This document shows positions 54,206 through 64,000 of a DNA stretch of 64,000 nt, piece after piece; positions within the stretch are counted from its first letter, which is position 1, and every line of letters starts with the position of its first letter. The notes under the pieces were generated by a model. It was not told where the DNA came from, did no database searches, and saw only the letters and a program-made list of their open reading frames with translations. Origin of the DNA: Zopfochytrium polystomum. Lineage: Eukaryota > Chytridiomycota > Chytridiomycetes > Chytridiales > Chytridiaceae. The DNA lies in contig JAIVFJ010000069.1 of NCBI GenBank assembly GCA_025765615.1, positions 219,501 to 283,500 on the forward strand, in the 5' to 3' direction. A program made the translations under genes and the position numbers.

Positions 54206-54533
54206 ATGCCTTTCGGTATAATCGGCGACCTTGTCAACACTGTCCAGCGTATCGTCGTCAAGGTGCAGTACACCGACAAGAGGTGTCCCAACGGCCACAT
54301 GGTGGGTGCTTTCGTCTTCCCTCTGTATTACAGACTCTCTTCTTTGAATTCGTTCCAGTCCTATTCTATTCTACAATCTGCTAGTTATCTTTATTTACTG
54401 CGGAAGTGTTACACCTGTTTCTCCATCAAAAACAACAAAAAAGGACGCGACTTCGATTGGCGGCATCAACGCCATTACCAACAAGTATCGCTGCAACGTG
54501 TGCGGATCTGAGTTTCACGCTCGTGCAGCTTGA
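54206..54533 (+). CDS. Small zinc-ribbon protein, 61 residues
   Basis: Two exons, 54206-54301 and 54444-54533, with a phase-0 intron. The N-terminus (MPFGIIGDLVNTVQRIVVKV) can form an amphipathic helix. Two cysteine/histidine clusters follow, KRCPNGHM before the intron and YRCNVCGSEFH after it, the spacing of a small zinc ribbon. The protein ends HARAA. It is too short for simple ORF calling and was found because the second exon, in frame, restores a typical Cys pair. Family is not recognised; small zinc-ribbon proteins often act in RNA or protein complexes. Confidence 0.65.
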
Positions 54534-54869
54534 CCAACCGTCGGAATCTCGACAAGCGTTTTCGTTGAAGCATTGATGCTTATTCTTTTTTATCTTCAAA
54601 TGTCTTTTTCTGTCTTGCCTTCTTGGCATCCTTCTTGTCTTGTCATGCCGTTTCCACTTCCATATGTTCTTATCTGTGCAGAGTACCCCAAAACAGGAAG
54701 AATAACAACTGAAATGAGCCTTTTGACAGAGCCCTCTTAAAATAGCAACATGGGGCAGTTAGATCTGTGTTTAAGATTCCAGGATTTGATCACAGTTTTC
54801 CGTATTTTCAATCAATCAAATTCCTCGTCCCTTGCGCAGTGGTCCTCTGGCGTGAAGTGATGGAAAATT

Positions 54870-57141
54870 CTATTCTCAGCCTCCCTTCCAGCAGGCACTC
54901 CCGCTGCACTCGGACTGGTTCTTTCGCCGCCAGGTCACGGCTTGAATGCTTTCGTCCTGGCTCCGACCGCCAAGTCGTGCAACGTTCTTGTAGCCAGCAT
55001 CCATCAGTTGGCCTTTGAGAACGGTCGTGCGGTGCAAGTATGTGAGGTGGTACGGATTAAGATGATTCTGTTGGAGCGAGAACAATTGGAAAATGAAGGA
55101 TGGTACCTAGGAACTGATCCAATGCGTGATTACTGAAAGAAATCAGCAACATGGGTTCCCTTGGGCTCGTTCGCGACTTGTTTTCCAAAAGCGCCCGAAC
55201 GATTTGGACACCGGCATACTCTTCCCCGTCCCTGGGGGCTGCTGACGAAAAAAGCAAGGTATGAACATTTCGACGAAATCGATCACAAGATCAATAGGCG
55301 CGACATACCCCTTGAATGCAAGACAGTTCCGAACTAACAGCTCCGACGAGTGATTCAGCTTGAGACGTGTCCATCCTGGAGTTCCTGGCCAACTCTTTCA
55401 CCGCGTCACGCCTGCTTGTCGCATCTTTTGGGTCAAGCCAGAGCTTCGTCCCTGCATCGTCGGCGCGACGCTTGTTCAAGGGATTCGTCAGGTCAAGGCG
55501 AAAGTCCGGGACCTGTGCGTAAAGAGCGGGCGCAACTTCCATTGTTTTGCCGTCGTGTCGTGCGGGTCTGGCGGTACTTGCGGAGCCAGGTACCTTTTGC
55601 GCACTGCCGTAATGTTCAGCAAAATGGAATGACATCAATAAAGGTGAAAGAGCAGCTTCTGGTCAGCAACCCACCTCATGAACGGCAGCGATTCCGGCAT
55701 CAGTGTCTGCAGCGCCTTCAAAATGGGCCTATAGCTCTCAAACATGATCTTCTTCGCCTCCACCATGTAGAACCGGCCGACCCCGTCGGCCCTATGGCTT
55801 CGCGCGGCAGCGTGCATAAACGCCTCAGACAGAAACTCGCAAAGTACTCCAGCACCTCCGCGTTGTCGGCAGTCAGCTTGTTCACGTCGCGCTCCATGAC
55901 GGTCCCAAGGACCACGACGAGCCCTTCCGCCTTTGAGCCCTCCAACACGAGCGCCACGAGCCCGCTAACCATGAGTCGATCCGATAGCGTCCAAAACTCG
56001 CGCCTCGCCTTTGCCGTGCGGCCTTTGAGCTGATGCGGGGGTTGAAACACGACCCTGACGCTTAGCTGCCGGTTGCGGTCCGGGGAGATTTCGAACTTTG
56101 TGACGCGCGCACGCGGTCGAAGATGTTGACGTCGATCGCGGAAGAGGCAGACACTCTTCGCTGGCCGTGCTGCGGAGCAGGCGTCCGTCGCGGATGACAA
56201 AATCCTTGGAGCGTGAGTTGATATGGTCAATGAAGCCTCGAATGCTATCGCGGATGGGTCGCTGAGTGGCGGATCTCTCTCTCGTCAGCATACGTGCTTG
56301 AAATACTGCAAGACAGACGGCTTCGCAGGAAGTGAAAGGTTTGGAGGTCCCTCACCAGCATGTCCTCTCGCAGCAGCCTGAAGTGCGTGTCAATTAGCCT
56401 TCTCGGACCAAACGGCATCCAATGAGCCTCCAGGACCGTTTGGAAGTTCCCGGGCGGCTCTGGCGTCGCATCCGCCATAATCTCGTCGTAAGTCGGGATG
56501 ACCAGTACCTTTGCGATGTCGCTGAAATCGTTGTCGTGGCACATTGGGGCGGAGCCTCAGTCCCCACCGGGTGGGAGCATTCGATGAGGAAACAGCACGT
56601 TTTTCAACGCGGCCAGACGCGCCGCACCGCTGCGCTTGCGACCGGACGTCTCCCGGGCATGCGACACGATGAAGACGACGCGAGTCAATTCGCGCCGGAC
56701 AAGGGACAGCGAAAACTCGGATTCAATTGAGGCCTTCCTGCTGGTACCTCGAATGCGCTCGACTTGTTTGGCGAGGCGGGCTACTGATTGGGCAAGGTGC
56801 TCAGCGCGAGCCTCTGCAGGGTAGAACGACAGGAAGGTGAAAATGCAGCGGATTGTCGGCAGGTATATTTGCGACATGCAGAGTGGGACGCGGGCCGTCG
56901 GGTCATGAGCGAGTTGGGGTCGCCTGCATTGAAATGAACAAGAAGTAACGAGGATATCCCAGTACGCCAGGGTTAGGGTTATCCACAGCGACGCGAAAGA
57001 ACGACAGGACAAACTGCTGGATGGCCTCCTGGGACGCCAGAGACGCTCGACCTTTGTGCTGTCGACGAACGCGCGCCAATATCCGGCCTGTTCCGACAGC
57101 AGTTGTGCTTTGCTCATTTGCATCTGCTTCCCCACCACCAC
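54870..57141 (-). pseudogene. Truncated ZNFX1/NFX1-type SF1 helicase
   Basis: Broken minus-strand frames align, in order, with ZNFX1-type helicases: DIAKVLVIPTYDEIMADATP, RLIDTHFRLLREDML, RDSIRGFIDH, SVRVVFQPPHQLKGRTAKAR, FYMVEAKKIMFESYRPILKA, QAESLVGAVSSELSCIQG, a Walker A PPGTGKS near 55224-55246, GVQIVRALLENKSR, LLISFSNHALDQFL and LMDAGYKNVARLGGRSQDES. Introns are likely at several places, but after the Walker A one base is missing, and the frame ends in unrelated sequence near 54880, so the second RecA-like domain and the NFX1 zinc fingers are absent. ZNFX1/Hrr1 helicases support RNA-directed silencing, so the loss might affect transposon control, if no other copy exists. Confidence 0.75.
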
Positions 57142-57456
57142 AAATCAGTTACAGAGAGAGAAAGAGAGAGACAAAGGGAAGAAGGGAGAGATAAAGGATG
57201 AAAGTGGGTGGCTCACCCATCCCTCATCTCTCCCACTTTAGAGAGTGATAAGGCTTAACACTGCTCAAATCAAATCCAAACAAGGTCCAATTTGCGTCTG
57301 ATTCAAAAAATTGAATCAAATCAAATCAGATGGTTTTTTGCTGAATAAGCTGTTTCTATTTGATTCAAAATTCTTCTCTGGTAATTTCTGTTCCATTTGG
57401 CGCAATTTGGGCAATCAAATGTCAGGTGTATTGCAAATATATTCGTGATTTGTGAC

Positions 57457-57682
57457 AAGGAAGACTCTCAAAAGGTATAAAGGGGGGATGGGGGACCTGT
57501 CCCATTGTCAAGACTCAAAGAAAGTTCCAGAAAGAGCAATTAGTAATACAATGTTACCAATGATACCAATGACAATAACAAGACAAGTCAGGAAAGCAAA
57601 GAAGGTTCCAGAAGGTTCCACAAGGTTCCATGAAGGAATGTTCTAGAAGGTTCCAGAGGTTTCCAGAGGGTGATTCATAACA
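57457..57682 (-). mobile_element. Rearranged LTR-A fragment
   Basis: A plus-oriented LTR-A piece with the TATA region (57457-57504) is fused to a minus-oriented piece that ends CATAACA at 57682. The junction is palindromic, which suggests a fold-back deletion between two opposed copies like those at 6356-6977. Confidence 0.7.
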
Positions 57683-57876
57683 GAAGCCAAGATCAACCTC
57701 CTACCACCACCACCTTCAGTAGTGTACACCACAGCAGCCCAATCCATCAATCAAACATCATAGCAAATTCTTTCAAGTCCTACATCTGTGGGAAACACAC
57801 ACAAAAAGAAAAACCACCACACTTGTGAATCCTAGCGCAAACAACAAAGGTGTGGTCAAACACCAACACATAGGAG

Positions 57877-58090
57877 TGTTAGGCAGAACTGACTGGTTAG
57901 CAGCAAGAGGCACAAGATGGACCTGGACCTATTGTGACTGTCAGTTATTGTTCTCACAATGCCATGGGAGAGCGAGCCACTGCCAATGCAGACCTGGGCG
58001 CTGGCTTGCACTGTTGACAAATACTCCGAGTATTAAGTGGAACAGAAACCTGGTGTTAACAGTTTTCCTTCTCCTCTGCTCAATCAGATT
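57877..58090 (-). mobile_element. LTR-B fragment
   Basis: Matches the CCTAACA-side half of LTR-B, from the terminus at 57877 to about 58090. It is the best reference for the uninterrupted sequence across the 3218/7225 insertion point. Confidence 0.78.
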
Positions 58091-58309
58091 CCGGAGCAGA
58101 ATATGCAGGTAGGCAATTGCACCAATACTCTGTTGCAGAAAGGGGGGCACAGTGACGTGGACTTGTTTAGGAGTCATGTTGGTGCATAATTAGTGAAAGG
58201 TTGTCAACTGCATCTGCGCCTGAAGAAAGACATGAAGCTGGGGCCAGTACCTGTTGGGGCAACTAAGGCAAATCTGGAAAAAGCATAACAACACGTAATT
58301 CACCTTAAT

Positions 58310-58600
58310 ACCCGTTTTTGCAGTGAAGCTAACAGCGAACACTACAAAACTGCGGAAGCTTTATTTTAATAAGTGCAAGAAAAAAAATTTTAGAAATAAT
58401 GTCCAAAAAGTGATGAAAAATATAATATATAAAATTTTTAAATAAAATTTGATATTAAAGTTTTTTATGGTTTGTTTCGAGAATTTAGAGTATTTTAATC
58501 ATATTTCTGGTTATATTTTCTAATTTTTCTAATTATTTGACATTTTTTAACCCTAATCCTAATGTTTCAATAGTGTATTATTTGCTCCAACCCGAAGGTG
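58310..58600. other. AT-rich island
   Basis: About 290 bp of almost pure A/T sequence (58365-58560 in particular) with no ORF, in a GC-rich genome. No ARS-like or element-type motif was identified; it may be old transposon DNA. Confidence 0.7.
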
Positions 58601-58799
58601 AGGAATCTGCAGCTTGAAAGTTAAAAAAGTACATGCGTGTGAAGGAGAAGAAAGAAAGTCCAAGAGGTCAGAGGGGACACATGTGAGAGAGAGAGAGCCA
58701 AATAAGGAGAAAAACAAAGATTCCAAGGTGAAGAGAAGAAATCCGAAAGAACAGTAGAAACAAACTTAAACCAGACAACAGCTTGAAATCAAAAGGCAA

Positions 58800-60546
58800 C
58801 ACAACAAAAAACAAATGGAAAACAAATGATGAGGCAACAGAAACAGACACTCATGCACCTCCCACTGAAGCACCACTATCTGTATCAGAGTCAACCCATT
58901 CGGATCCGTCCGGCTTCCCTGTCACTCCCTGAGTCTCCTTATTCAGCCACCTGTTCCTGGATTCCCTAAACCCCTTGTTGCGCACTGGATCCCAATGGGC
59001 ACGCAGAGCTTCCCTAGCTTGCCGCTGATCCTGCGCCATCTGCATGCGAGTCCTAAGATCCGCCCTCCTATCATCCACTGTCCCTGCTTCCATCAAATAG
59101 TCTGCCTCCTGTTCTGCTGTGGTCTCTGAAGCATCCACAAAGTCCCTCATTCCAGCGCATTCCACTCGAATCTTTGCAATCAGCCGAGCAAGCTTCATCC
59201 CCAGTTTCTTTCAAGCAACCCTTGTCTCCTGAGGGATCTTATCTGCATCATTGGCTGTGTAGGGCGCCCAGAAAGTCAGAGTCTGCAGCAGCAGATCCAG
59301 CACTGTGATGTTCCTCCTCGCCTGCTCCAGGCTTGGGACGCACTCAGGGTGGTCCGCCTCCAGGAGGCGGCGCACACCTGAACACTCCAAGGCATGGTTC
59401 CTGTCCAGCTCAGCATCACACTTCTTGCACTTCTGGTGATAGGCCACCTGGCCACCCATCCACGCCACAAGGCATCTCAACCACCTCCTGTTAAACATTG
59501 CACCAGAACGAACCACCTGGCAGGGCCCCCGGTGAGGGGGGACCACCAGGGGCGCCGCCACTCCAGTCAGGTTGGCCTTTTCCTTATACTTCTCAAGTGA
59601 CACAGTGTGCATCTTCTGCATAGCGACAGCATCAATGTTCTTGGGCTCAGATCTGGATAAGTCCTGTGTCTGACAAACGGAATCTGTGCCAAGGCCTTCT
59701 GTGGCACTGACCCAAAATACAGATTCACATCTGGTGTGAACAGAGTGAGCCTGGTGAGGGATCCGGCAGGAGCCTGCCGCCCCCGCTCAGCCATGTACCT
59801 GTACATGTGTGCCGTGGTGTTTCTCTGGTCTTGAGTGTGGTGCAGTCTGTAGAAATATCTCGCGTTCAACATCTTGTTGCGTGCAACCATCAGCACCACT
59901 CCAAAAATCAGATGCATTGCAACAGTGCTGGATGTTTTCCCAAAAGACAGAGCCGCGAAAACACATGTCCTGGACCTTCTGGGCCGGGGCCAAGAAGGCC
60001 TCTGCATTTGGCCTCAACGCAAACCCATACTCCAGCATGGGTCGCAGGAAACACATGTATACCCTGTACGCATTCACAGGCTGGTATCCCCAGCCATTGA
60101 ACCCTCGAGATTTCAGAAACTGAAGCATCTTCTCAGTCTTCGTCACCCTCATCTGCAGAGACATCTCAAAGTCGATGCCGTTGCAATCACGCACAAGTCC
60201 CAATTGCAGTGTGGTCTCCTCCTGAGGGAGCACCACCCCATTCATCTGCAACCTCAAGTTCCGTGTCTTGGAAACAACAACACATTTCTGTGCTGCAAAG
60301 GTCATGCCCCACCTCTGGGACCAGTTGTGGACTTCATCAAGCATATTCTGAAGGACGGCCTTGTCCCGTGCAAACACTGCAGAGTCATCAGCAAACAGCA
60401 GAGAGTTGATCTTCAGTCCACCACATTGCAACTGGCTGTGGGGCACCCTGGAGAGCGCCTCAGGCAGCGAGTTGATGGCAACATTGAACAGCATTGGGGA
60501 CAGCACAGTTCCCTGTAGAAACCCCGGGTCACTGGAATCTGATCAG
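58800..60546 (-). mobile_element. 5'-truncated LINE
   Basis: On the minus strand from 60546 the reverse transcriptase motifs GFLQGTVLSPMLFNVAIN, LLFADDSAVFARD and NWSQRWGMTFAAQKC are followed by VNAYRVYMCFLRPMLEYGF, then RWLRCLVAWMGGQVAYHQKC, a CCHC knuckle (CKKCDAELDRNHALECSG) and the terminal KLARLIAKIRVECAGMRDF region. Frames change at several points. The 3' end near 58800 has A-rich sequence. It is the best copy for the family and shows that the fragments at 29131-30225 come from the same or a close family. Confidence 0.8.
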
Positions 60547-60847
60547 ACTTTTGGCCTTACCAACTTCGTCTCAAGGGTTTTCAAGTTTTCTAGGTTTAAT
60601 GTTGGGACGTAACAACAGCATTACGCCGTTTGTTGCGGCCTCGTCGCCCAGCCGCAATGATGGGGCACGGCGGCACCCAGCAATGTCACTCCAGCGTTGC
60701 TTCGAGCAAGAAGTCGAAGCAGCGGAGGTGCTATGCTCTTTCTAGCAGAGTACAAGATCATCGCCACACCTAGCTTGAGAACGTATGATGATGTGATTCT
60801 TATTTCGCCCATTTCCCAATGAATAATTTCCCCGCGACCTCGTTCCC

Positions 60848-61452
60848 TCAGCCCGCCGCATACGTGCTCCTCGCCCTCAACGCCGCACCATACTTGATCC
60901 CCAAAAACGGTGCAGGAATGCCCGCAATCGCCATAAACACCAGAATCGAGTTTCCCCACCCGTACCCGTATCGGTCGTACATGGCGCCCGCAAACAGCGG
61001 GAACCCAAAACCAAACACCGACCTGAGGAACGTGGCCGCGGCGACCGCGCTGGCGGCGTAGCGGCGGTACCCGTCGACGAGGTAGACAGAATGACCTGGA
61101 AGACGACGCAGAAGCAGACGCCAAACAGCATGATCCCAATGTCCGGGAGGATCCAGTGAGTCTCCTTCTCGGCGGTCCAGCCGTACATGAAGAGCGAGGC
61201 CGGGAGGAGGAACGACACGGGCATGGCGAGGGGCATGCGGTACTCTGGGACGCCGACACCGTTGTTCTTGTCTCGGAGGCGGATGTAGATTTTGTCGACC
61301 TGCGGGGCGAGGAGGGCGCCGGCGGCGATGAAGCCGAAGCCGAGGGAGAGGTATTGGATGCCCGAGACGGAGATGGATTGGTGGTAGCGCTCAATCCAGA
61401 GCTGGGTGAAGGTGGCGAGGACGAGGTATAAGAGGCCGTAGATGAACGCCAT
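60848..61452 (-). pseudogene. C-terminal half of an MFS transporter (DHA1/Tpo-like), frameshifted
   Basis: The readable part starts at MAFIYGLLYLVLATF, then GIQYLSLGFGFIAAGALLAP, PEYRMPLAMPVSFLLPASLF and IGIMLFGVCFCVVFQVIL, the order of helices 7-11 in fungal DHA1-type transporters. One missing base near 61085 moves to YLVDGYRRYAASAVAAATFL, GFPLFAGAMYDRYGYGWGNS and the stop at 60848. Helices 1-6 are absent upstream, where LTR/LINE debris follows, so it is a truncated gene. Confidence 0.65.
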
Positions 61453-61793
61453 GGAGCTTTGTCACAGGGTGTAGGATAAGAATATTTACAAGGAAAGTTG
61501 TGCAAAGGTCACTTGAATTGCTAGAGTGCATTTCATCTGGTATTAGAAATAAAATGGAGGAAACAGTTCTCCTGGAACCTCAGCTGGATCTTGAGGAATT
61601 GAGAGAGAGACTGGAGCATTCAAATGGCTATGATACCTCGAAAAAGAAATAAGGCCAGAGCAACAAATGCCACTTTGTAAGGATAGCAGAACAGGAGCTT
61701 TATTCTATCCCCATATTGTTGTTGCATCCTCCTCAATTTCGAACAGGTCTACGATAGGACAGATATTCGAAGCATGGACCGGAATGGCGTGCA

Positions 61794-62143
61794 TTGGAAG
61801 TTGAGATGGCGCTTACCAATCCGATCGTGTACCTCTCCGACTGCTTCCAAAACGACGGCAGCGGCTACAGCCACTTTGCGTACTACCCGAACGAGAGCGC
61901 CAGCAACAACGGCGAGCTGTCCGCGGCCGTCTGCAACTTCGTGGACTACGTCTATTGGGAGCAGCCCTCGCAGATCACGTGCAACACGCCGTCGGCGGGG
62001 GCGCCGTTCTCCGGGTTCTGCGATTTTCCTTGCCGACGCAAAATTGACGACCCTCACTGTTCCCCCTCGTTCTTGTACTGCGAGAAAGTAGTTATCAGCC
62101 TTGGCAAACACAGGAACCAACTAGCTGTATATTGTGTGCATTG
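61794..62143 (+). pseudogene. Fragment of a secreted surface-protein-like gene
   Basis: The frame gives NPIVYLSDCFQNDG, SHFAYYPNESASNN, NFVDYVYWEQPSQITC, GAPFSGFCDF with spaced Cys and aromatic residues, a pattern seen in fungal extracellular proteins. The rest of the frame looks like chance, and no start codon context or signal peptide is obvious, so it is probably one exon or a relic. Confidence 0.35.
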
Positions 62144-62169
62144 AACAGGGCAGCCCCCCCGCACGTAAA

Positions 62170-63390
62170 TTACTTTTTGCGGGCACCTTGCCGAGCCGGT
62201 TTGGACGCAGATGCCGCTGGACGGCCGGAACCACTCCCACCGCCGGCCTTCTGCGCCGGCTTCACCGCCGCCGTCTTGCTTCCAGTTTTATCACTCGCAG
62301 ATCCCGCCTGGCTCTTCACCGAGCAGCCGGCGGCGCCGCCCGCCCGACGGTTAAAGCCGATGGGAGCTGCCGCCGTCACGGAAGGCAAAGACGTGCTGCT
62401 GGCATTCCGTTTTGAGTAAGGTGCTTGTCGCCATCAGGTTTCGACTTTTCGCCTCGTGGGAAGACCTCGCTTGGTTTTTTAGCTGTTTGACGGATAAGGG
62501 GGGCGGGTTAGGGGATTCCTCAAGAGTTGAGTTGCAACTAGTCGATGTTCGAGACGCTTACCGGCTCCCCAATCAACTAAACGAAATCTCGGGGCTCCCT
62601 GGGGGGGGGAGATGATACGGTCTTGAATATACAGAAACCAAACTTTGAATAAATGAAATTTCCTCACGTTCTTTTTGGTGACCGTCGTGTCGACACGAAT
62701 GTTCTGGGGATGCGAGTCAAGGTGCAGGTAGCCAGCCTTTTCCTGCTGCTTGTTGATCTGCCTCATGATCTCAAATTTGCTCGGCTTCCACCCGACGGGG
62801 TTCTCCTGCTTCTTTTTCAGGTAGTCCGGAAGGTCGTGCGTGCCGACTTTCTTCTGCACCATGAAATCGTCGTCGTGCGCAATGTACTGGCCGGCTGTCG
62901 CAAACAAGAAAAAAAATGGCGGTCAAGAGAAAGCCCCCTGGGGGGCGGGAAAGGATCGGGATGATGGGGGCGTGCATCCTACTGTACCAGCTTTTGTCGC
63001 TGCGACTTCGTTCTGGCCCCACTGTTTGCCCACTTTAGGGCCTTGAGGACAGCGGGTTGTCCACCAGACTTGGCCTCGTAAACTTTCGCTTCTCCGCCCT
63101 TCCCCATCTCGTTATCCCAGTCTTTTATCTGTTTTTTGCGCGGAACGAAGCAGCGGGTTGGGCTGTCAAGATAAGGTCGCCAACGCGCATCCACGAAGCC
63201 CTCATCCCCGCCCAACTCAACACTTCCATCTCTCTCAGCACAGGTAGAGACTCACGTAGACTTTCTTCCCGTCGACATTAAGCGACCCGCCGACCGGGAC
63301 TGCTGCGCTGGGGACTGCGAGGAACGCCAGGAGGACGACGGCGAGGTTCGAGAGGCGAAGGAGGCCGATGGTGCTGCGCCGGGAGCACAT
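62170..63390 (-). CDS. Secreted protein-kinase-like protein, frameshifted
   Basis: A signal peptide (about residues 10-31, LSNLAVVLLAFLAVPSAA) is followed by an intron and then kinase-fold motifs: GKGGEAKVYEA as Gly-rich loop, PAVLKAL with the ATP Lys, NEVAATKA after a shifted frame near 63030, FMVQKKVG, EIMRQINKQQEKAGYLHLDSHPQNI as catalytic loop, with HLD in place of HRD, and LVDWG in place of DFG. A Lys/Ala-rich, low-complexity tail ends GARKK at 62170. Introns are inferred at about 62,879, 62,600 and 62,550; their exact phases are uncertain. It should enter the secretory pathway. Whether it is active is unclear: the Asp of the catalytic loop and the metal-binding Asp are both present. Confidence 0.6.
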
Positions 63391-63470
63391 TGCAACAAGA
63401 AGAATGAAAGGAAGCAAACAAGGGCGGGTAAACGATTGGAACGGGGTTGACACGCGTCTCTCCCTGTCGC

Positions 63471-63471
<1 letters not shown>

Positions 63472-63533
<62 letters not shown>
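63472..63533. repeat. (CT)n microsatellite upstream of the kinase-like gene
   Basis: CT run split by one CTCC; on the gene's sense strand it is a GA tract 80-140 bp before the start codon. Confidence 0.88.
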
Positions 63534-63537
<4 letters not shown>

Positions 63538-64000
63538 GGGTTCCGTTGTTGAGCAGTGTACAGTTTGCTGGCTCCGCGGCTTCCGCCTTACGCGTAATTT
63601 TGGAAAGATAAACTGTTGTTTTGAACATTTGTCTGCCACATTTTGGACAGTCCAAAACTTCGACCCAAAATGGAAGGTAAATAGTTGATATATTAGCTCG
63701 ATCGTGTTCGTGCATCGCAAGGAGCAAAGGAAAAAGCACAAACGACCACCACCAAAGCGATGTCTCAAAACTCGACGGGGTTGCCACGACTTGACCAAAC
63801 TGACCAACGCAACGACAAACAGCACAGGTGCAGGACGCAGTGTTGGTGCTGGAATACCGCCAGGCAGTACAAAACGGCTCAGATCTTGCGACAGACTCAG
63901 CGCCATTTTGTCCGGCAAAGGACAATGTCCAAATAACAACCCTGTTTGTCTGCCCACATCGTCGCCGTCGGCCGCAGCCCGACAGGGGTCGCCGTAGGAG
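63534..64000. other. Right edge of the window, no supported gene
   Basis: A + strand frame from 63704 (97 residues, Arg/Lys/Thr-rich) runs nearly to the edge but lacks features; a minus frame holds CPKCG. Either could belong to a gene outside the window. Confidence 0.4.

Noticed and set aside
56971..56983. Two TTAGGG-type units, and TAACCCTAATCC near 58546, as interstitial telomere repeats
   Set aside because: Only one or two units each, in a coding remnant and in AT-rich DNA; this is within chance expectation.
63704..63997. Basic 97-residue ORF at the right edge
   Set aside because: No signal, domain or splice support, and the composition is like its shadow on the other strand.

Overview
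This 64 kb window is eukaryotic nuclear DNA, most likely from an early-diverging, chytrid-like fungus. The evidence is about a dozen protein genes split by short GT-AG introns (roughly 50-480 bp), fungal housekeeping proteins (a Cdc10-like septin, Kin17, a monoacylglycerol lipase, a DOPA 4,5-dioxygenase-family protein, a 14-helix DHA2-type transporter), a divergent G-alpha subunit, an AIG1/GIMAP-type GTPase, many low-complexity protein tracts, and abundant microsatellites. The placement below 'fungus' is inference.

Layout. 1-2 kb: 3' part of a Gln/Ser/Ala-rich single-pass membrane protein. 2-8.5 kb: transposon graveyard with four levels of nested insertion. 9-21.7 kb: gene-dense block on the + strand (second mucin-like membrane protein, a Cys-rich unknown protein, a DUF1295 reductase-like membrane protein, a Shewanella-like PPP phosphatase, a DOPA-dioxygenase-family protein, an LRAT-like/AIG1 GTPase fusion). 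22.2-25 kb: copia-like remnant with LTR and other decayed DNA. 25.4-28.2 kb: dual-specificity phosphatase with a long disordered N-terminus. 28.2-30.5 kb: homopolymer-rich DNA and two LINE 3' ends. 30.5-38.4 kb: second gene block (lipase -, septin -, Kin17 +, G-alpha +); septin and Kin17 are divergently transcribed from a 242 bp spacer. 38.9-41.3 kb: decayed duplicated unknown gene. 41.6-44 kb: DHA2 transporter. 44-50.6 kb: Tc1/mariner-like transposase remnant, solo LTRs, LINE reverse transcriptase split by an LTR. 50.6-54.5 kb: unknown 1031-residue two-TM protein (-) divergent from a 61-residue zinc-ribbon protein (+). 54.9-60.6 kb: truncated ZNFX1/NFX1-type helicase, LTR fragments, AT-rich island, 5'-truncated LINE. 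60.8-64 kb: half an MFS transporter, a surface-protein-like fragment and a secreted kinase-like protein.

Two patterns cut across the window. First, at least six otherwise well-conserved genes carry a shift equivalent to one missing or extra base, which looks more like residual assembly indels than independent pseudogenes, though decay is credible for the truncated ones. Second, GA/CT microsatellites recur upstream of start codons. Two LTR families recur: LTR-A (about 350 bp, with a TATA box) and LTR-B (about 399 bp, copia-like). Splice sites given here were chosen by eye from GT/AG signals and reading-frame continuity; coordinates of multi-exon genes cover start codon to stop codon.
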